From Cupriavidus sp. IDO (GTDB lineage Bacteria > Pseudomonadota > Gammaproteobacteria > Burkholderiales > Burkholderiaceae), in assembly GCF_000812465.1 (NCBI RefSeq), contig NZ_JWMA01000104.1, positions 186,001 through 250,000 of the forward strand: a stretch of DNA of 64,000 nt, written 5' to 3'. The position numbers were made by a program, and so were the translations under genes. The first letter of the stretch is position 1, and every line of letters begins with the position of its first letter. This document shows, in pieces, positions 25,387-34,154 of the stretch. A model generated the notes under the pieces. It did not search any database and was not told the DNA's origin. It saw only the letters and a list, made by a program, of their open reading frames with translations.

Positions 25387-25950
25387 ATGAAAACCATCTA
25401 CCTCGCAGGTTTCGATGTCTTCCGCAAAGATGCGCTTGCCCACGGCGAGCAGCTCAAGGCGCTGTGCGCGGCGTATGACTTCGAAGGCCTCTATCCGCTC
25501 GACAAGGCAGCGCCCGCCGGCATGCCGGGCCCCGAAACCGCGCGCTGGATCTACGACGCCAACCTGGCCCTGATCCGCCGCGCCGACATGGTCATGGCCA
25601 ACCTGGACGATTTCCGCGGCCCGGGCGAGCCCGATTCCGGCACGGCGTTCGAAGTCGGATTTGCGGTGGCCCTGCAAAAGCCCGTATGGGCCTACAGCGC
25701 CGACGCCGGCACGCTGCTGGACCGCGTTGCGGTGAGCAAGGACGCTGACGGTATGGCGCTCGACGCGCGCGGTTTCGTGGTGGAAGACTTCGGCCTGGCC
25801 AAGAACCTGATGCTGGCCTGCTCGGTGCGGCTGGTGGCGGGAGGTGCGAAGGAGTGCCTGGAGGCGATCGCGGAAAGGGCGCGGCGGCGGGCAGCAGAGG
25901 CCGCCGCCCGGCGCGAACGCGATGGATCGAACTGGGACGCGAACGACTGA
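25387..25950 (+). CDS. nucleoside 2-deoxyribosyltransferase-like protein
   Basis: A 187-residue protein of the nucleoside 2-deoxyribosyltransferase family. The start MKTIYLAGFDVF gives the nucleotide-binding first strand. MVMANLDDFRGPGEPDSGTA and FEVGFAVALQKPVWAY carry the expected catalytic Glu, E89. ATG 25387 fits the fold. The C-terminal 25 residues are rich in Arg and Ala and are probably helical or disordered. The family exchanges bases on deoxyribonucleosides; a role in salvage is inferred. It is divergent from the dehydrogenase gene. Confidence 0.82.
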   Translation: MKTIYLAGFDVFRKDALAHGEQLKALCAAYDFEGLYPLDKAAPAGMPGPETARWIYDANLALIRRADMVMANLDDFRGPGEPDSGTAFEVGFAVALQKPVWAYSADAGTLLDRVAVSKDADGMALDARGFVVEDFGLAKNLMLACSVRLVAGGAKECLEAIAERARRRAAEAAARRERDGSNWDAND

Positions 25951-25985
25951 TCGCGCGGCCTGGCGCCCCCCCTTATCGACGCCGC

Positions 25986-26603
25986 CTATTGCCGCAGCGA
26001 CCGCAGCCCCGACGCGATCTCGTTCGCGGCGCCCGACACGATTTCCCGGTACGCCGCCACCACGCCATCGACCGAGCCCGGCGCCGGCAGCTCGGCCTGC
26101 GTGCGGCCGGCCACCACCTTGCCGTCCGGCAGGCGGCGCACCGTCCAGTTGATGCTGGCGCCAGCGCGCTGGCCGAGGTCGGCATCCAGCCGGGTCACTT
26201 CCGTGGTAATGCGATAGACCGGCGTGACGTCCGCCAGGCCCTGCTGGTAGGTGTCGACCGCGCCCAGGTTTGCCTGCAGCCGCTGCGACAGCGCGTCGCG
26301 CAGCTCGTCAGGCAGGGGCGATGACCAGCGTGCCAGGTCCAGCAACCGCAGCGTGGCATCGTCGCCACCGTTGGCGTCGCGCACGACCAGTTGCGGCCGG
26401 TTAAGGCGTTCGGGCACGCGCACCGGCGCGACTTCGATCCAGATCGGGTTGTCGGTCGGGATCGCGGCGCCGGCAGCGGCGGCGGCCGGGCCCTGCGCCA
26501 GCGTGTAGTAGCGCGGCTCGGGCGAGGCGCAGCCGCCCAGCAGGGCAAGCGCCAGCGCAGCGAGCAGGACGGGCCGGCGTGCGGCGTGGATGCGAGTCAT
26601 CAT
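25986..26603 (-). CDS. pqiC: PqiC-like outer-membrane lipoprotein
   Basis: A 205-residue lipoprotein with the lipobox LLGGC after an N-terminal RR-containing signal, and the ABC-type transport auxiliary fold (RYYTLAQGP, PIWIEVAPVRVPERLNRPQL, LQANLGAVDTYQ). PqiC partners the periplasm-spanning PqiB to move lipids between membranes. It is the last gene of a pqiA-pqiA-pqiB-pqiC operon and starts two bases after the pqiB stop. Confidence 0.88.
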   Translation of the reverse strand: MMTRIHAARRPVLLAALALALLGGCASPEPRYYTLAQGPAAAAAGAAIPTDNPIWIEVAPVRVPERLNRPQLVVRDANGGDDATLRLLDLARWSSPLPDELRDALSQRLQANLGAVDTYQQGLADVTPVYRITTEVTRLDADLGQRAGASINWTVRRLPDGKVVAGRTQAELPAPGSVDGVVAAYREIVSGAANEIASGLRSLRQ

Positions 26604-26605
26604 TC

Positions 26606-28243
26606 TTACTCCGTCTTGCCGCGCAGCAGCGCTTCGGGATGGCGTTCGAGGTAGTCGGTCAGCGTGCGCAGCGAGGTCGCGGTGCGGGTCAGCTCCTGCA
26701 GCATGCGGCGTGTGTCCTGCTGCAGCGGCGCGTCGGAGGCCAGCGTGCCGTTGGCCGAGTTCAGCGTCTTGCGCGCGTCCTGCAACGCGGCCAGCACTTG
26801 CGGCGCAACATCGCCGTGGAGCTGCTGCACGAGCTTGTCGGCGCTGGCCAGCATGGCGTTGGTGCTGGCAACCGCGGTGCGCAGGTCCTCGCCGATCTTG
26901 TCGAACGGCACCTTGTCGATCCGGTTGACGATGTCGCCCACCTGGGCCTGCAGCTGGTCGAAGGTGCCCGGCGTGGTGGCCAGTTCCGGAATCGGCGCGT
27001 CAAGGTTGACGGTGGCCGGGGGGGCCTTCGGGAAGAAATCGAGCGCCACGTAGAGCTGGCCGGTCAGCAGGTTGCCGGTGCGCAGCTGTGCGCGCATGCC
27101 GCGCTTGAGCAGGCCCTCCAGGATGGCGCGCCGCTGGTTCTGGTCCTGCACGTCGCGCTGGCGGAAGCCCATGCGGGACGGATAGAACTCCACCACCACC
27201 GGCATGCGGAAGGCCTTCTTGTCACGCTGGTATTCGATGCCGATCGAGCGGACCTGGCCTACCACCACGCCGCGGAAGTCCAGCGGCGCACCGGGGGACA
27301 GGCCGCGCACGGACTGGTCGAAGTTGAGCACGGCCAGCGTCGGGGCCAGTTCCTCGGGCTCCTTCATCGCATCGCTCTGGTCGCTCGCCAGCAGGAACTG
27401 CGTGTTCTCCGCCGCCGCGTCGGTGGTCGGCGAATTGTCCGGCGCCTGGAAGGCGACGCCGCCCAGCAGCACGGTCACCAGCGACTGCGTGGACAGCTTG
27501 AGGCCGCCGGCGTCGAGCTTGAGATCGACGCCGCTGGCGTGCCAGAAGCGGGTATCGGCCGTCACCAGCTTGTCATAGGGCTTGTTGACGAACACGCGCA
27601 GCGTAATGTCGCGCCCGTTCGGATCGAGCTGGTAGGCCACCACCTGTCCGACCTGCACCCGGCGGTAGTACACCGGCGAGCCGATATCGAGCGAGCCCAG
27701 GTCCGAGGCGCGCAGCACGAACTGCTTGCCGGACGAATCCGTGGTGACCACCGGCGGCACTTCCAGGCCCTTGAAGTCGCGCCTGCGTTCCGCCGACTTG
27801 CCCGCGTCCACGCCGATATAGGCGCCCGAAAGCAGCGTCTCCAGCCCCGACACGCCGCTGGCCGCAAAGCGCGGGCGCACCACCCAGAAGCGCGAATCGG
27901 CCACGGCGAAGCTCTCAGCATCCTTGGTCAGCTCGATCATCGCCACCACGTGCGAGCGGTCAGGGGCGAGACGCACGGACTTCACCAGTCCGATATCCAC
28001 GTCCTTGTAGCGCACCGCGGTCTTGCCCGGTGTCAGCCCCTCGGCGGAGCGGAAGGTGACCGTGATCTCGGGCCCGCGCGACGCCAGCGTATGCACCAGC
28101 AGCGAGATGCCGACCACGGCGGCAACGATCGGGATCAGCCAGACCAGCGAAGGCAGCCAGCGCGCGCGGCGGCGGTGTTCGGGCCGGGGCAGCCCCGGCG
28201 GCGGCGCCGAGGGCGAGGGTGTCGGGATTTCAGTGTCGGGCAT
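26606..28243 (-). CDS. pqiB: PqiB, MCE-domain intermembrane transport protein
   Basis: A 545-residue protein with an N-terminal membrane anchor (about 28-50) and three MCE/MlaD domains. The first is near ITVTFRSAEGLTPGKTAVRY, the second near FVLRASDLGSLDIGSPVYYR and the third near VRGLSPGAPLDFRGVVVGQV. A C-terminal helical region (about 420-545) would form the tube end. The length matches E. coli PqiB. It forms a periplasmic needle for lipid transport with PqiA and PqiC. Its start overlaps the second pqiA gene by 14 bases. Confidence 0.93.
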   Translation of the reverse strand: MPDTEIPTPSPSAPPPGLPRPEHRRRARWLPSLVWLIPIVAAVVGISLLVHTLASRGPEITVTFRSAEGLTPGKTAVRYKDVDIGLVKSVRLAPDRSHVVAMIELTKDAESFAVADSRFWVVRPRFAASGVSGLETLLSGAYIGVDAGKSAERRRDFKGLEVPPVVTTDSSGKQFVLRASDLGSLDIGSPVYYRRVQVGQVVAYQLDPNGRDITLRVFVNKPYDKLVTADTRFWHASGVDLKLDAGGLKLSTQSLVTVLLGGVAFQAPDNSPTTDAAAENTQFLLASDQSDAMKEPEELAPTLAVLNFDQSVRGLSPGAPLDFRGVVVGQVRSIGIEYQRDKKAFRMPVVVEFYPSRMGFRQRDVQDQNQRRAILEGLLKRGMRAQLRTGNLLTGQLYVALDFFPKAPPATVNLDAPIPELATTPGTFDQLQAQVGDIVNRIDKVPFDKIGEDLRTAVASTNAMLASADKLVQQLHGDVAPQVLAALQDARKTLNSANGTLASDAPLQQDTRRMLQELTRTATSLRTLTDYLERHPEALLRGKTE

Positions 28244-28988
28244 CTTTTTGTTCCAGCGAATCCCACAACAGGCGCGGATCGAAGCTCAGCGAGGCCAGCA
28301 TGGTCAGCACCACGACCGATGCAAAGGCCAGCGCGCCGCCTCCGGGGATGATGGTGGCGAGTGCGCCGGCCCGCACCAGCGAGGCCAGCAGCGCCACCAC
28401 GAAAATGTCGAGCATGGACCAGCGCCCGATGACTTCGACCAGCCCGTAGAGCTTGGTCTGTTGCCGGATGCGCCAGGTCGAGCGGAAATGGACGGACAGC
28501 AGCAGCAGCGTCAGGATCAGCATCTTCAGCAGCGGCACGATGATGCTGGCGATCAGCACCACGCCCGCGAGCAGGTGCGATCCCGACAGCCACAGGTAGA
28601 GCACGCCAGACAGGATGGTGTCCTTCTGCGTGCCAAGGATGGACTGGGTCACCATCACCGGCAGCAGGTTGGCCGGAATATAGAGGATATAGGCCGACAG
28701 CAGGAAGGCCCAGGTGCGCGCCACGCTGTTCGGCTTGCGGTGGTGCAGGGTCGCGCCGCAGCGCGGGCACGGCTCGCCTTCGAGCGTGCGCGGGCTGACC
28801 AGGTCGCAGGCGTGGCAGGACAGCAGGCCCAGCGTGGTGGCGGTGGGCACCTGCGCAATCGGCGTGCGTTCGTCGTCATCGGTGAGCTCCGCCACCACGC
28901 CGGCGGCGAGGCGGCGCGAGCGCTCCAGGCGCTCGCGCGCGGTGAGGCGTGGCCCGGAAGGGCGGGACGGTTCTGGCGTATGGCTCAT
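28230..28988 (-). CDS. pqiA: PqiA-family membrane protein (second half)
   Basis: A 252-residue inner-membrane protein with a zinc-ribbon pair (SCHACDLVSP and CPRCGATLHH) followed by four membrane helices (about 95-240) and the end motif LSFDPRLLWDSLE. It equals one half of E. coli PqiA, which has two such units in one chain. The ATG at 28988 overlaps the stop of the preceding pqiA-like gene by four bases. It carries an N-terminal extension of about 50 residues rich in Arg and Asp/Glu. It probably pairs with the neighbouring half to form a full PqiA. Confidence 0.9.
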   Translation of the reverse strand: MSHTPEPSRPSGPRLTARERLERSRRLAAGVVAELTDDDERTPIAQVPTATTLGLLSCHACDLVSPRTLEGEPCPRCGATLHHRKPNSVARTWAFLLSAYILYIPANLLPVMVTQSILGTQKDTILSGVLYLWLSGSHLLAGVVLIASIIVPLLKMLILTLLLLSVHFRSTWRIRQQTKLYGLVEVIGRWSMLDIFVVALLASLVRAGALATIIPGGGALAFASVVVLTMLASLSFDPRLLWDSLEQKDARH

Positions 28989-29671
28989 GGGGATGGCTCG
29001 TCTCGCGCTTGCGCGGCGCTGGCCTCGGGCGCTTCGAGGTAGTCCCACAGATCGCGCGGGTCGAACGACAGCATCGCGGCCAGCACCACCACCAGCGCGC
29101 CGAACGACCACAGGGCAACGCCCGGCAGCACCTGCGCCATGGTCGACAGCTTCACCAGCGTGACCAGCACGCCGATCATGAACACCTCGATCATGCCCCA
29201 CGGGCGCGTCTGGCGGATGCCGCGCACGATGCGGTCGAAGCCGGCCGGCATGCGGTGCCCGGCCATCGGCACCAGCAGGTAGGCCATCATCAGCATCTCC
29301 GACAGCGGAACGAAGATCGTGGTGGCAAAGACCAGCACGGCCACCAGCCCCATCTGGTCGGCGTAGAGCGCCTGCACGGCGCCCAGCAGCGTGGTCTCGG
29401 TGCGCACGCCCTTCAGGTCCATCGCGACGATCGGGAAGGCGTTGGAGATCACGAACAGGATCAGCGCCGTCAGTACCAGCGGCAGCAGCCGGCGATAGGC
29501 CTGGCTGCTCTCGCGATACAGCTGCCCGCCGCAGCGCAGGCACAGTGCGCGTTCACCCGGGGCGACAACCGTGCGCTCATAGACCGCGTCGCAGTATTCG
29601 CAGGCCACCAGCCCGTGCAGCGCGGCGGGCGACGAGAGATCGGCGGGCGCGGGCGTTTCGTGGTCTTGCAT
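28985..29671 (-). CDS. pqiA: PqiA-family membrane protein (first half)
   Basis: A 228-residue protein with the zinc ribbon CEYCDAVYERT...CLRCGGQLYR and four membrane helices (about 62-210). It has the conserved VISNAFPIVAMDLKG and MIEVFMIGVLVTLVKL segments and ends LSFDPRDLWDYLE. It is the first gene of the pqi operon, 12 bases after the AI-2E transporter start is reached on the other side. Together with the overlapping second gene it replaces the fused PqiA of enterobacteria. Confidence 0.9.
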   Translation of the reverse strand: MQDHETPAPADLSSPAALHGLVACEYCDAVYERTVVAPGERALCLRCGGQLYRESSQAYRRLLPLVLTALILFVISNAFPIVAMDLKGVRTETTLLGAVQALYADQMGLVAVLVFATTIFVPLSEMLMMAYLLVPMAGHRMPAGFDRIVRGIRQTRPWGMIEVFMIGVLVTLVKLSTMAQVLPGVALWSFGALVVVLAAMLSFDPRDLWDYLEAPEASAAQARDEPSP

Positions 29672-29683
29672 GCGTGAGGCGGC

Positions 29684-30835
29684 TCAGCCCGTATGCTTGC
29701 CCGGGGCCACGGCGGGCACGTCGGGGTTGTCGGTGGTGGCGGGCAGGGTCTCAGCGGGCGCAACCGGTGACGGTTCACCCATCGCTACACCGCTGTAGGA
29801 GCCGACGGTCCAGTCGCGCAGCAGCGCATAGGCCACCGCCAGCAGGGTCGGGCCGATGAACACGCCGAGGAAGCCGAACGCCAGCGCGCCGCCGAGCACG
29901 CCCATCATGATCCATATCAGCGGCATCCCGGTGCCCTTGCTGATTAGCAGCGGCTTGACGATGTTATCCGCCATGCTCACCACTGCCACGCCCCATATCA
30001 CCAGGAAGATGGCCCAGCCGGTGGCCCCGGTGTGGTACAGCCACAGCGCGGCCGGCAGCCAGACCAGGGGCGGCCCGACCGGGATCACCGACAGGAAGAA
30101 CGTGACAAAGCCGAGGATGGCCGCGCCCGGCACGCCCGCAATCCAGAAGCCGATGCCGGCAAGCACAGCCTGGATGAAGGCCGTGCCGAGCACGCCGTAG
30201 ACCACGCCCTTGACAGTGCTGCCGGCCAGCGACAGCAGGTGGTCGGCGCGTTCGCCGGCGATGCGGCGCATGCCCGCGCGCAGCCAGGCCACGGCGAATT
30301 CACCGCCGGTATAGAAGAAGAACGCCAGGATGATCGACAGCGCCAGCTGGCCCAGCCCGGCGCCGATCGAGAGGCCGGCGCCCAGCAGCACATGGCCGAC
30401 GGGCGCGATCAGCTTGCGCAGGTTGGCCACCATCTCGGAATCGGCGTGGCCCAGCTGGCTCCAGGAAGACTGCAGGTACGAGCCGACATAGGGCAGGCTG
30501 CTCAGCCAGTCCGGCAACTGGGGGATGCCTTGCTCGACATAGCGGTCGACCAGGGCCGAGAGCTCGTCGATATGCGCCGAAAAGCTGGCGCCGGCATAGA
30601 CGAACGGGCCCAGCACGACCACGGACGCGAGCAGCACGCAGATCAGCGCGGCCAGGCTGCGCCGGTTGCCAAGCCAGCGCGACAGGACCGAATAAGGATG
30701 CCAGGAACTGAAGGCCAGGATCGCGCCCCACAGCAAAGCGGTGGTGAATGGCGCCAGCACCAGCAGCGAGCCGCCGATCAGGATGATCAGCGCAAAGACC
30801 GCGGCGATCTTTTCAATTAGTTGGCCTGAACTCAT
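29684..30835 (-). CDS. AI-2E family transporter (PerM/TqsA-like)
   Basis: A 383-residue membrane protein of the AI-2E/UPF0118 family with seven to eight helices and a large soluble loop around 100-150 (VDRYVEQGIPQLPDWLSSLP). The ATG at 30835 has AGGAGGTG eight bases upstream; the in-frame GTG three codons earlier lies inside that ribosome site. The C-terminal tail (about 350-383) is Pro/Thr-rich and likely cytoplasmic. Family members export autoinducer-2 or move small ions; function here is unknown. It lies 13 bases before the pqi operon and may lead it. Confidence 0.85.
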   Translation of the reverse strand: MSSGQLIEKIAAVFALIILIGGSLLVLAPFTTALLWGAILAFSSWHPYSVLSRWLGNRRSLAALICVLLASVVVLGPFVYAGASFSAHIDELSALVDRYVEQGIPQLPDWLSSLPYVGSYLQSSWSQLGHADSEMVANLRKLIAPVGHVLLGAGLSIGAGLGQLALSIILAFFFYTGGEFAVAWLRAGMRRIAGERADHLLSLAGSTVKGVVYGVLGTAFIQAVLAGIGFWIAGVPGAAILGFVTFFLSVIPVGPPLVWLPAALWLYHTGATGWAIFLVIWGVAVVSMADNIVKPLLISKGTGMPLIWIMMGVLGGALAFGFLGVFIGPTLLAVAYALLRDWTVGSYSGVAMGEPSPVAPAETLPATTDNPDVPAVAPGKHTG

Positions 30836-31132
30836 TGGGGGCACCTCCTCAGGCAGCCGGTGTGACGGAAACGCCGTAAATATAGCCTAGGTCGGTCGCG
30901 CGCCAGCCAGTGTCTTGTTACAAGTTCGCAAGTGCAGCAGACGCCATGGGCGGTTCTGTTGCGCCGCACCGACGCAACTTACAGTGCCATAGCCGGGTGA
31001 CATTGAACAGCGCCTTGCGGCAATTGGCTGCGCGCCGCGGACGGGCGTGCCGGGGGAGGGAGGGGCGAGGGCCGGACGCGGGCAACCGGCCTGCGTCCGT
31101 GGGGGATCGGGAAGCCCAGGTGGGGCGGCGGA
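30836..31132. other. intergenic region, no gene seen
   Basis: This stretch of 297 bases lies between the AI-2E transporter and the HPP-CBS gene. It contains the strong ribosome site of the former and a short GGGGGAGGGAGG purine tract. Open frames across it lack codon bias and start signals. No repeat or terminator was found. Confidence 0.5.
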
Positions 31133-32272
31133 TCAGTCCGCCGCCGCCATCGCGCCGTCCTTGAGCAGCGCTGCAACCAGGTCCGATTGCGTGACCATGC
31201 CTACCACGTGGCGATGCTCGTCGATGACCGGTGCATGGTGCAGCCCGCCGTCGGAGAACGCCTGGGCCAGTTCGACCATGGGCTGGTCGGCGCGGGCCGT
31301 TACCACGGCACGCGTCATCAGTTGGCGCACGGTGCCGGCCAGCCGGCGCGCGCCGGTGTCGCGCTGCGCGGCAAAGAAATCGCTCTGGGTGATGATGCCT
31401 TCGAGCCTGCGGTGCTCGTCCACCACCGGCAGCGCCTTGATGCGGTGCCGCGCGAGCAGGTGCGAGGCTTCGCTGGCGGGTTGCTCGGGGCGTACGGTGA
31501 CGATATCGCGCGACATGATGTCGGCACAGAGCACGTTGCCGAAACGGCGCCGGTAGGCGCGCAACTGCGCCGCTACCAGGATGGCCTCGAGATCATCTTC
31601 TTCGATATCGAGGAACTCGCCGCGCGCCTGCAACGCCGCATCCAGGTCGGCGCGGGTGAAGCCCACGCGCTGGGTGGGCGGCACGTCGCGGGTGTGATGC
31701 TGCACCGCGGGCTCGGGCGGACGGTGCGGGTAGCGGCGCCGCGACAGATTGTTGAAGGCCAGCGCCATCAGCAATAGCAGCATCGAGTTGAACAGGACGG
31801 GCACCACCACAAAGCCGAAGCCGAGCGCATGGACCGCCGGGCCGCCAAACACCGCCGTGATGGCGACCGCACCGCTGGGCGGGTGCACGCAGCGGAACTG
31901 GAACATCAGCGCAATCGCCAGGGCGACCGCCGTGGCGGCCGCCAGTCCCGGGTCCGAAATCCAGCGCGCGCAGGCCACGCCAATCAGCGCCGCAACCAGG
32001 TTGCCGCCGATGATCGACCAGGGCTGCGCCAGCGGGCTCGACGGCACCGCGAACAGCAGCACGGCCGAAGCCCCCATCGGCGCGACGAACCACGGGTTGA
32101 ATCCGCCCAGAGTCTGGCGGCTGATCCATTCGGTAAGGAAGAGTCCCAGCAGCGCGCCGATGCAACTCTTGATGCGCTCGCGGCGGCTCGCAGAGATCGG
32201 AAGGGGTACGAATGTGCGCAGCCAGGCACGGGCAGTCTGCGCAAAGTTGGAGGTAAAGGGGGCGCTGGGCAT
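31133..32272 (-). CDS. HPP-family membrane protein with C-terminal CBS pair
   Basis: A 379-residue protein. Residues about 35-185 are four or five helices of the HPP family, with the signature CVHPPSGAVAITAVFGG. Two CBS domains follow (about 245-310 and 315-375; DIMSRDIVTVRPEQPASEAS, LMTRAVVTARADQPM) that could bind adenosine nucleotides. HPP proteins have been linked to nitrite transport in plastids and cyanobacteria. It is divergent from the ClC-CBS gene, and a 23-bp palindrome lies between them. Confidence 0.88.
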   Translation of the reverse strand: MPSAPFTSNFAQTARAWLRTFVPLPISASRRERIKSCIGALLGLFLTEWISRQTLGGFNPWFVAPMGASAVLLFAVPSSPLAQPWSIIGGNLVAALIGVACARWISDPGLAAATAVALAIALMFQFRCVHPPSGAVAITAVFGGPAVHALGFGFVVVPVLFNSMLLLLMALAFNNLSRRRYPHRPPEPAVQHHTRDVPPTQRVGFTRADLDAALQARGEFLDIEEDDLEAILVAAQLRAYRRRFGNVLCADIMSRDIVTVRPEQPASEASHLLARHRIKALPVVDEHRRLEGIITQSDFFAAQRDTGARRLAGTVRQLMTRAVVTARADQPMVELAQAFSDGGLHHAPVIDEHRHVVGMVTQSDLVAALLKDGAMAAAD

Positions 32273-32305
32273 TCGGGAACGGGGGCGCGTTGGAATGGTT
32301 CGCGC

Positions 32306-32328
32306 AATATATCACGTGGTGATATATT
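32306..32328. promoter_or_regulatory. perfect 10-bp inverted repeat between divergent CBS genes
   Basis: AATATATCAC-GTG-GTGATATATT is a perfect dyad in an AT-rich island, 34 bases before the HPP gene and 70 bases before the ClC ribosome-binding start. It is a good operator candidate for joint control of the two membrane proteins. The regulator is unknown. Confidence 0.55.
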
Positions 32329-32397
32329 TGGCCGCCTCAGGCGGCGGCCGGTTTTGCTGCTATGCCGCAAAATAAGGAAGCCAGGAGTTCGCCCCCA

Positions 32398-34143
32398 ATG
32401 CATTTCGAGAAACGCGATTACACCGTCAACCGGCGCTTGCTGATGCTGTCAGCCATTGCCTTGCTGATCGGGGCGATCAGCACCGTGGCCGCGGACGTTC
32501 TGCTGAACCTGATCCGGTTCTTCACCAACCTGTTCTTCTACCAGTCCCTGTCGCTGGCCGATCGCTCGCCGGCACACCATGCGCTGGGCGCATGGGTGAT
32601 TGCGGTGCCGGCCATCGGCGGGCTGGTGGTCGGGCTGATGGCCCGCTACGGCAGCGACAAGATCCGCGGCCACGGCATTCCCGAGGCCATCGAAGCGGTG
32701 CTGTTCGGCAAGAGCAAGATGTCGCCGCGCGTGGCCGTGCTCAAGCCGCTGTCTTCCGGCATCGTGATCGGCAGCGGCGGACCGTTTGGCGCGGAAGGGC
32801 CGATCATCATGACGGGCGGCTCGCTGGCCTCGCTGCTGGCGCAATACCTGCACCTCACGGCCGGCGAGCGCAAGTCGCTGCTGGTGGCGGGCGCCTGCGC
32901 GGGCATGACGGCTATCTTCGGCACGCCTGTGGCGGCAGTGCTGCTGGCGATCGAACTGCTGCTGTTCGAACTGCGCCCGCGCAGCCTGCTGCCGGTGGCG
33001 CTGGCTTGCGCGGTGGCAGGCTTCCTGCGTCCGTTCTTCTTTGAGTCCGGCCCGCTGTTCCCGCTGCAGACCGCGCCCGCCAGCACCATCGCGCTTGGCT
33101 CCTGCGTGGTGGCCGGCTTGTTGTGCGGTGCACTGGGCGCCGCGCTGACGCTGACCCTGTACCGGACGGAAGATGCCTTCGGGCGCCTGCCCCTGCACTG
33201 GATGTGGTGGCCGGCCATCGGCGGCCTGCTGGTCGGGATCGGCGGCTACTTCGAGCCGCGCGCCCTGGGCGTGGGTTACGACGTGATTGGCGACCTGCTC
33301 AACAACCACATCGCCGTTGGCGTGGCCGTGGCGCTGCTGACGGTCAAGGCGCTGATCTGGATCGCGGCACTGGGCTCAGGCACCTCGGGCGGGGTGCTGG
33401 CGCCGCTGCTGATGCTCGGCGCAGGGCTGGGCGTGGTCCTGGCGCCGTGGCTGCCGGGCGGCTCGCCGCAGATGTGGGCGCTGGTCTGCATGGCAGGCGT
33501 GCTGGGCAGCGTGCTCGGCGCGCCGCTGACCGCGATCGTGTTCGCCTTCGGGCTGACGCACGACACCGAGGCCTTGCTGCCGCTGCTGCTGACCACGGCC
33601 GTGGCCTACGGTTTCTCGGTGCTCACCATGAAGCGCTCGATCATGACCGAAAAGATTGCACGGCGCGGCCTGCATATCTACAGGGAGTACGGCGTCGATC
33701 CGCTCGAGCGCGCCCATGTGGCCGAACTGATGACGCGCGACGTGGTGTCGATTGACGCCGACCTGCCGGTGGCCGAGGCCATCGCCCGCTACTTCGGCGA
33801 GCATGCCGCGCACCGGGCTTACCCGGTGGTGTCCGGCGCGCGCGTGCTGGGCATGCTTGATCGCGCCGCTATCCGCGGGGTAGCCGCCGGCGAGGTCCCG
33901 GCCGGGCTGCGCTGCCGCGATCTGCTGACCGCCGCGGCGCAGGTGCTGGTGCCGGCACAGACCGCGCGCGTGGCAGCGGGCAGCATGGCCGAACTCAGCG
34001 TCGCGCGGCTGCCCGTGGTGGAAAGCCACGAAACCATGAAGCTGGTCGGCATCGTCTCCTTGCGCGACCTGCTGCGGCCAAGCGGCCATGTCTTCCATGA
34101 GGAGTCCAGGCGCGAGCGCCTGCGCGGCGCGGCAGCCGCCTGA
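32398..34143 (+). CDS. ClC-family chloride channel/transporter with CBS domains
   Basis: A 581-residue ClC protein. Selectivity-filter motifs are GSGGPFGAEGP (with the gating Glu) and GSGTSGGVLAPLLML. The C-terminal 150 residues form two CBS domains (AELMTRDVVSIDADLPVAEA; second around LPVVESHETMKLVG). The usual E. coli E203 proton-site region FNAPLAGILFIIEEM reads FGTPVAAVLLAIELL here, so the second Glu is Leu. The ATG at 32398 is chosen for AGGAG upstream; an ATG at 32362 lacks a ribosome site. Whether it is a channel or an exchanger is not certain. Confidence 0.88.
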   Translation: MHFEKRDYTVNRRLLMLSAIALLIGAISTVAADVLLNLIRFFTNLFFYQSLSLADRSPAHHALGAWVIAVPAIGGLVVGLMARYGSDKIRGHGIPEAIEAVLFGKSKMSPRVAVLKPLSSGIVIGSGGPFGAEGPIIMTGGSLASLLAQYLHLTAGERKSLLVAGACAGMTAIFGTPVAAVLLAIELLLFELRPRSLLPVALACAVAGFLRPFFFESGPLFPLQTAPASTIALGSCVVAGLLCGALGAALTLTLYRTEDAFGRLPLHWMWWPAIGGLLVGIGGYFEPRALGVGYDVIGDLLNNHIAVGVAVALLTVKALIWIAALGSGTSGGVLAPLLMLGAGLGVVLAPWLPGGSPQMWALVCMAGVLGSVLGAPLTAIVFAFGLTHDTEALLPLLLTTAVAYGFSVLTMKRSIMTEKIARRGLHIYREYGVDPLERAHVAELMTRDVVSIDADLPVAEAIARYFGEHAAHRAYPVVSGARVLGMLDRAAIRGVAAGEVPAGLRCRDLLTAAAQVLVPAQTARVAAGSMAELSVARLPVVESHETMKLVGIVSLRDLLRPSGHVFHEESRRERLRGAAAA

Positions 34144-34154
34144 CAGCTGCTTAG

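Noticed and set aside
30910-31164. 84-codon frame in the AI-2E/HPP gap
   Set aside because: Gly/Arg-rich, no ribosome site, overlaps the end of the HPP-CBS gene on the other strand.
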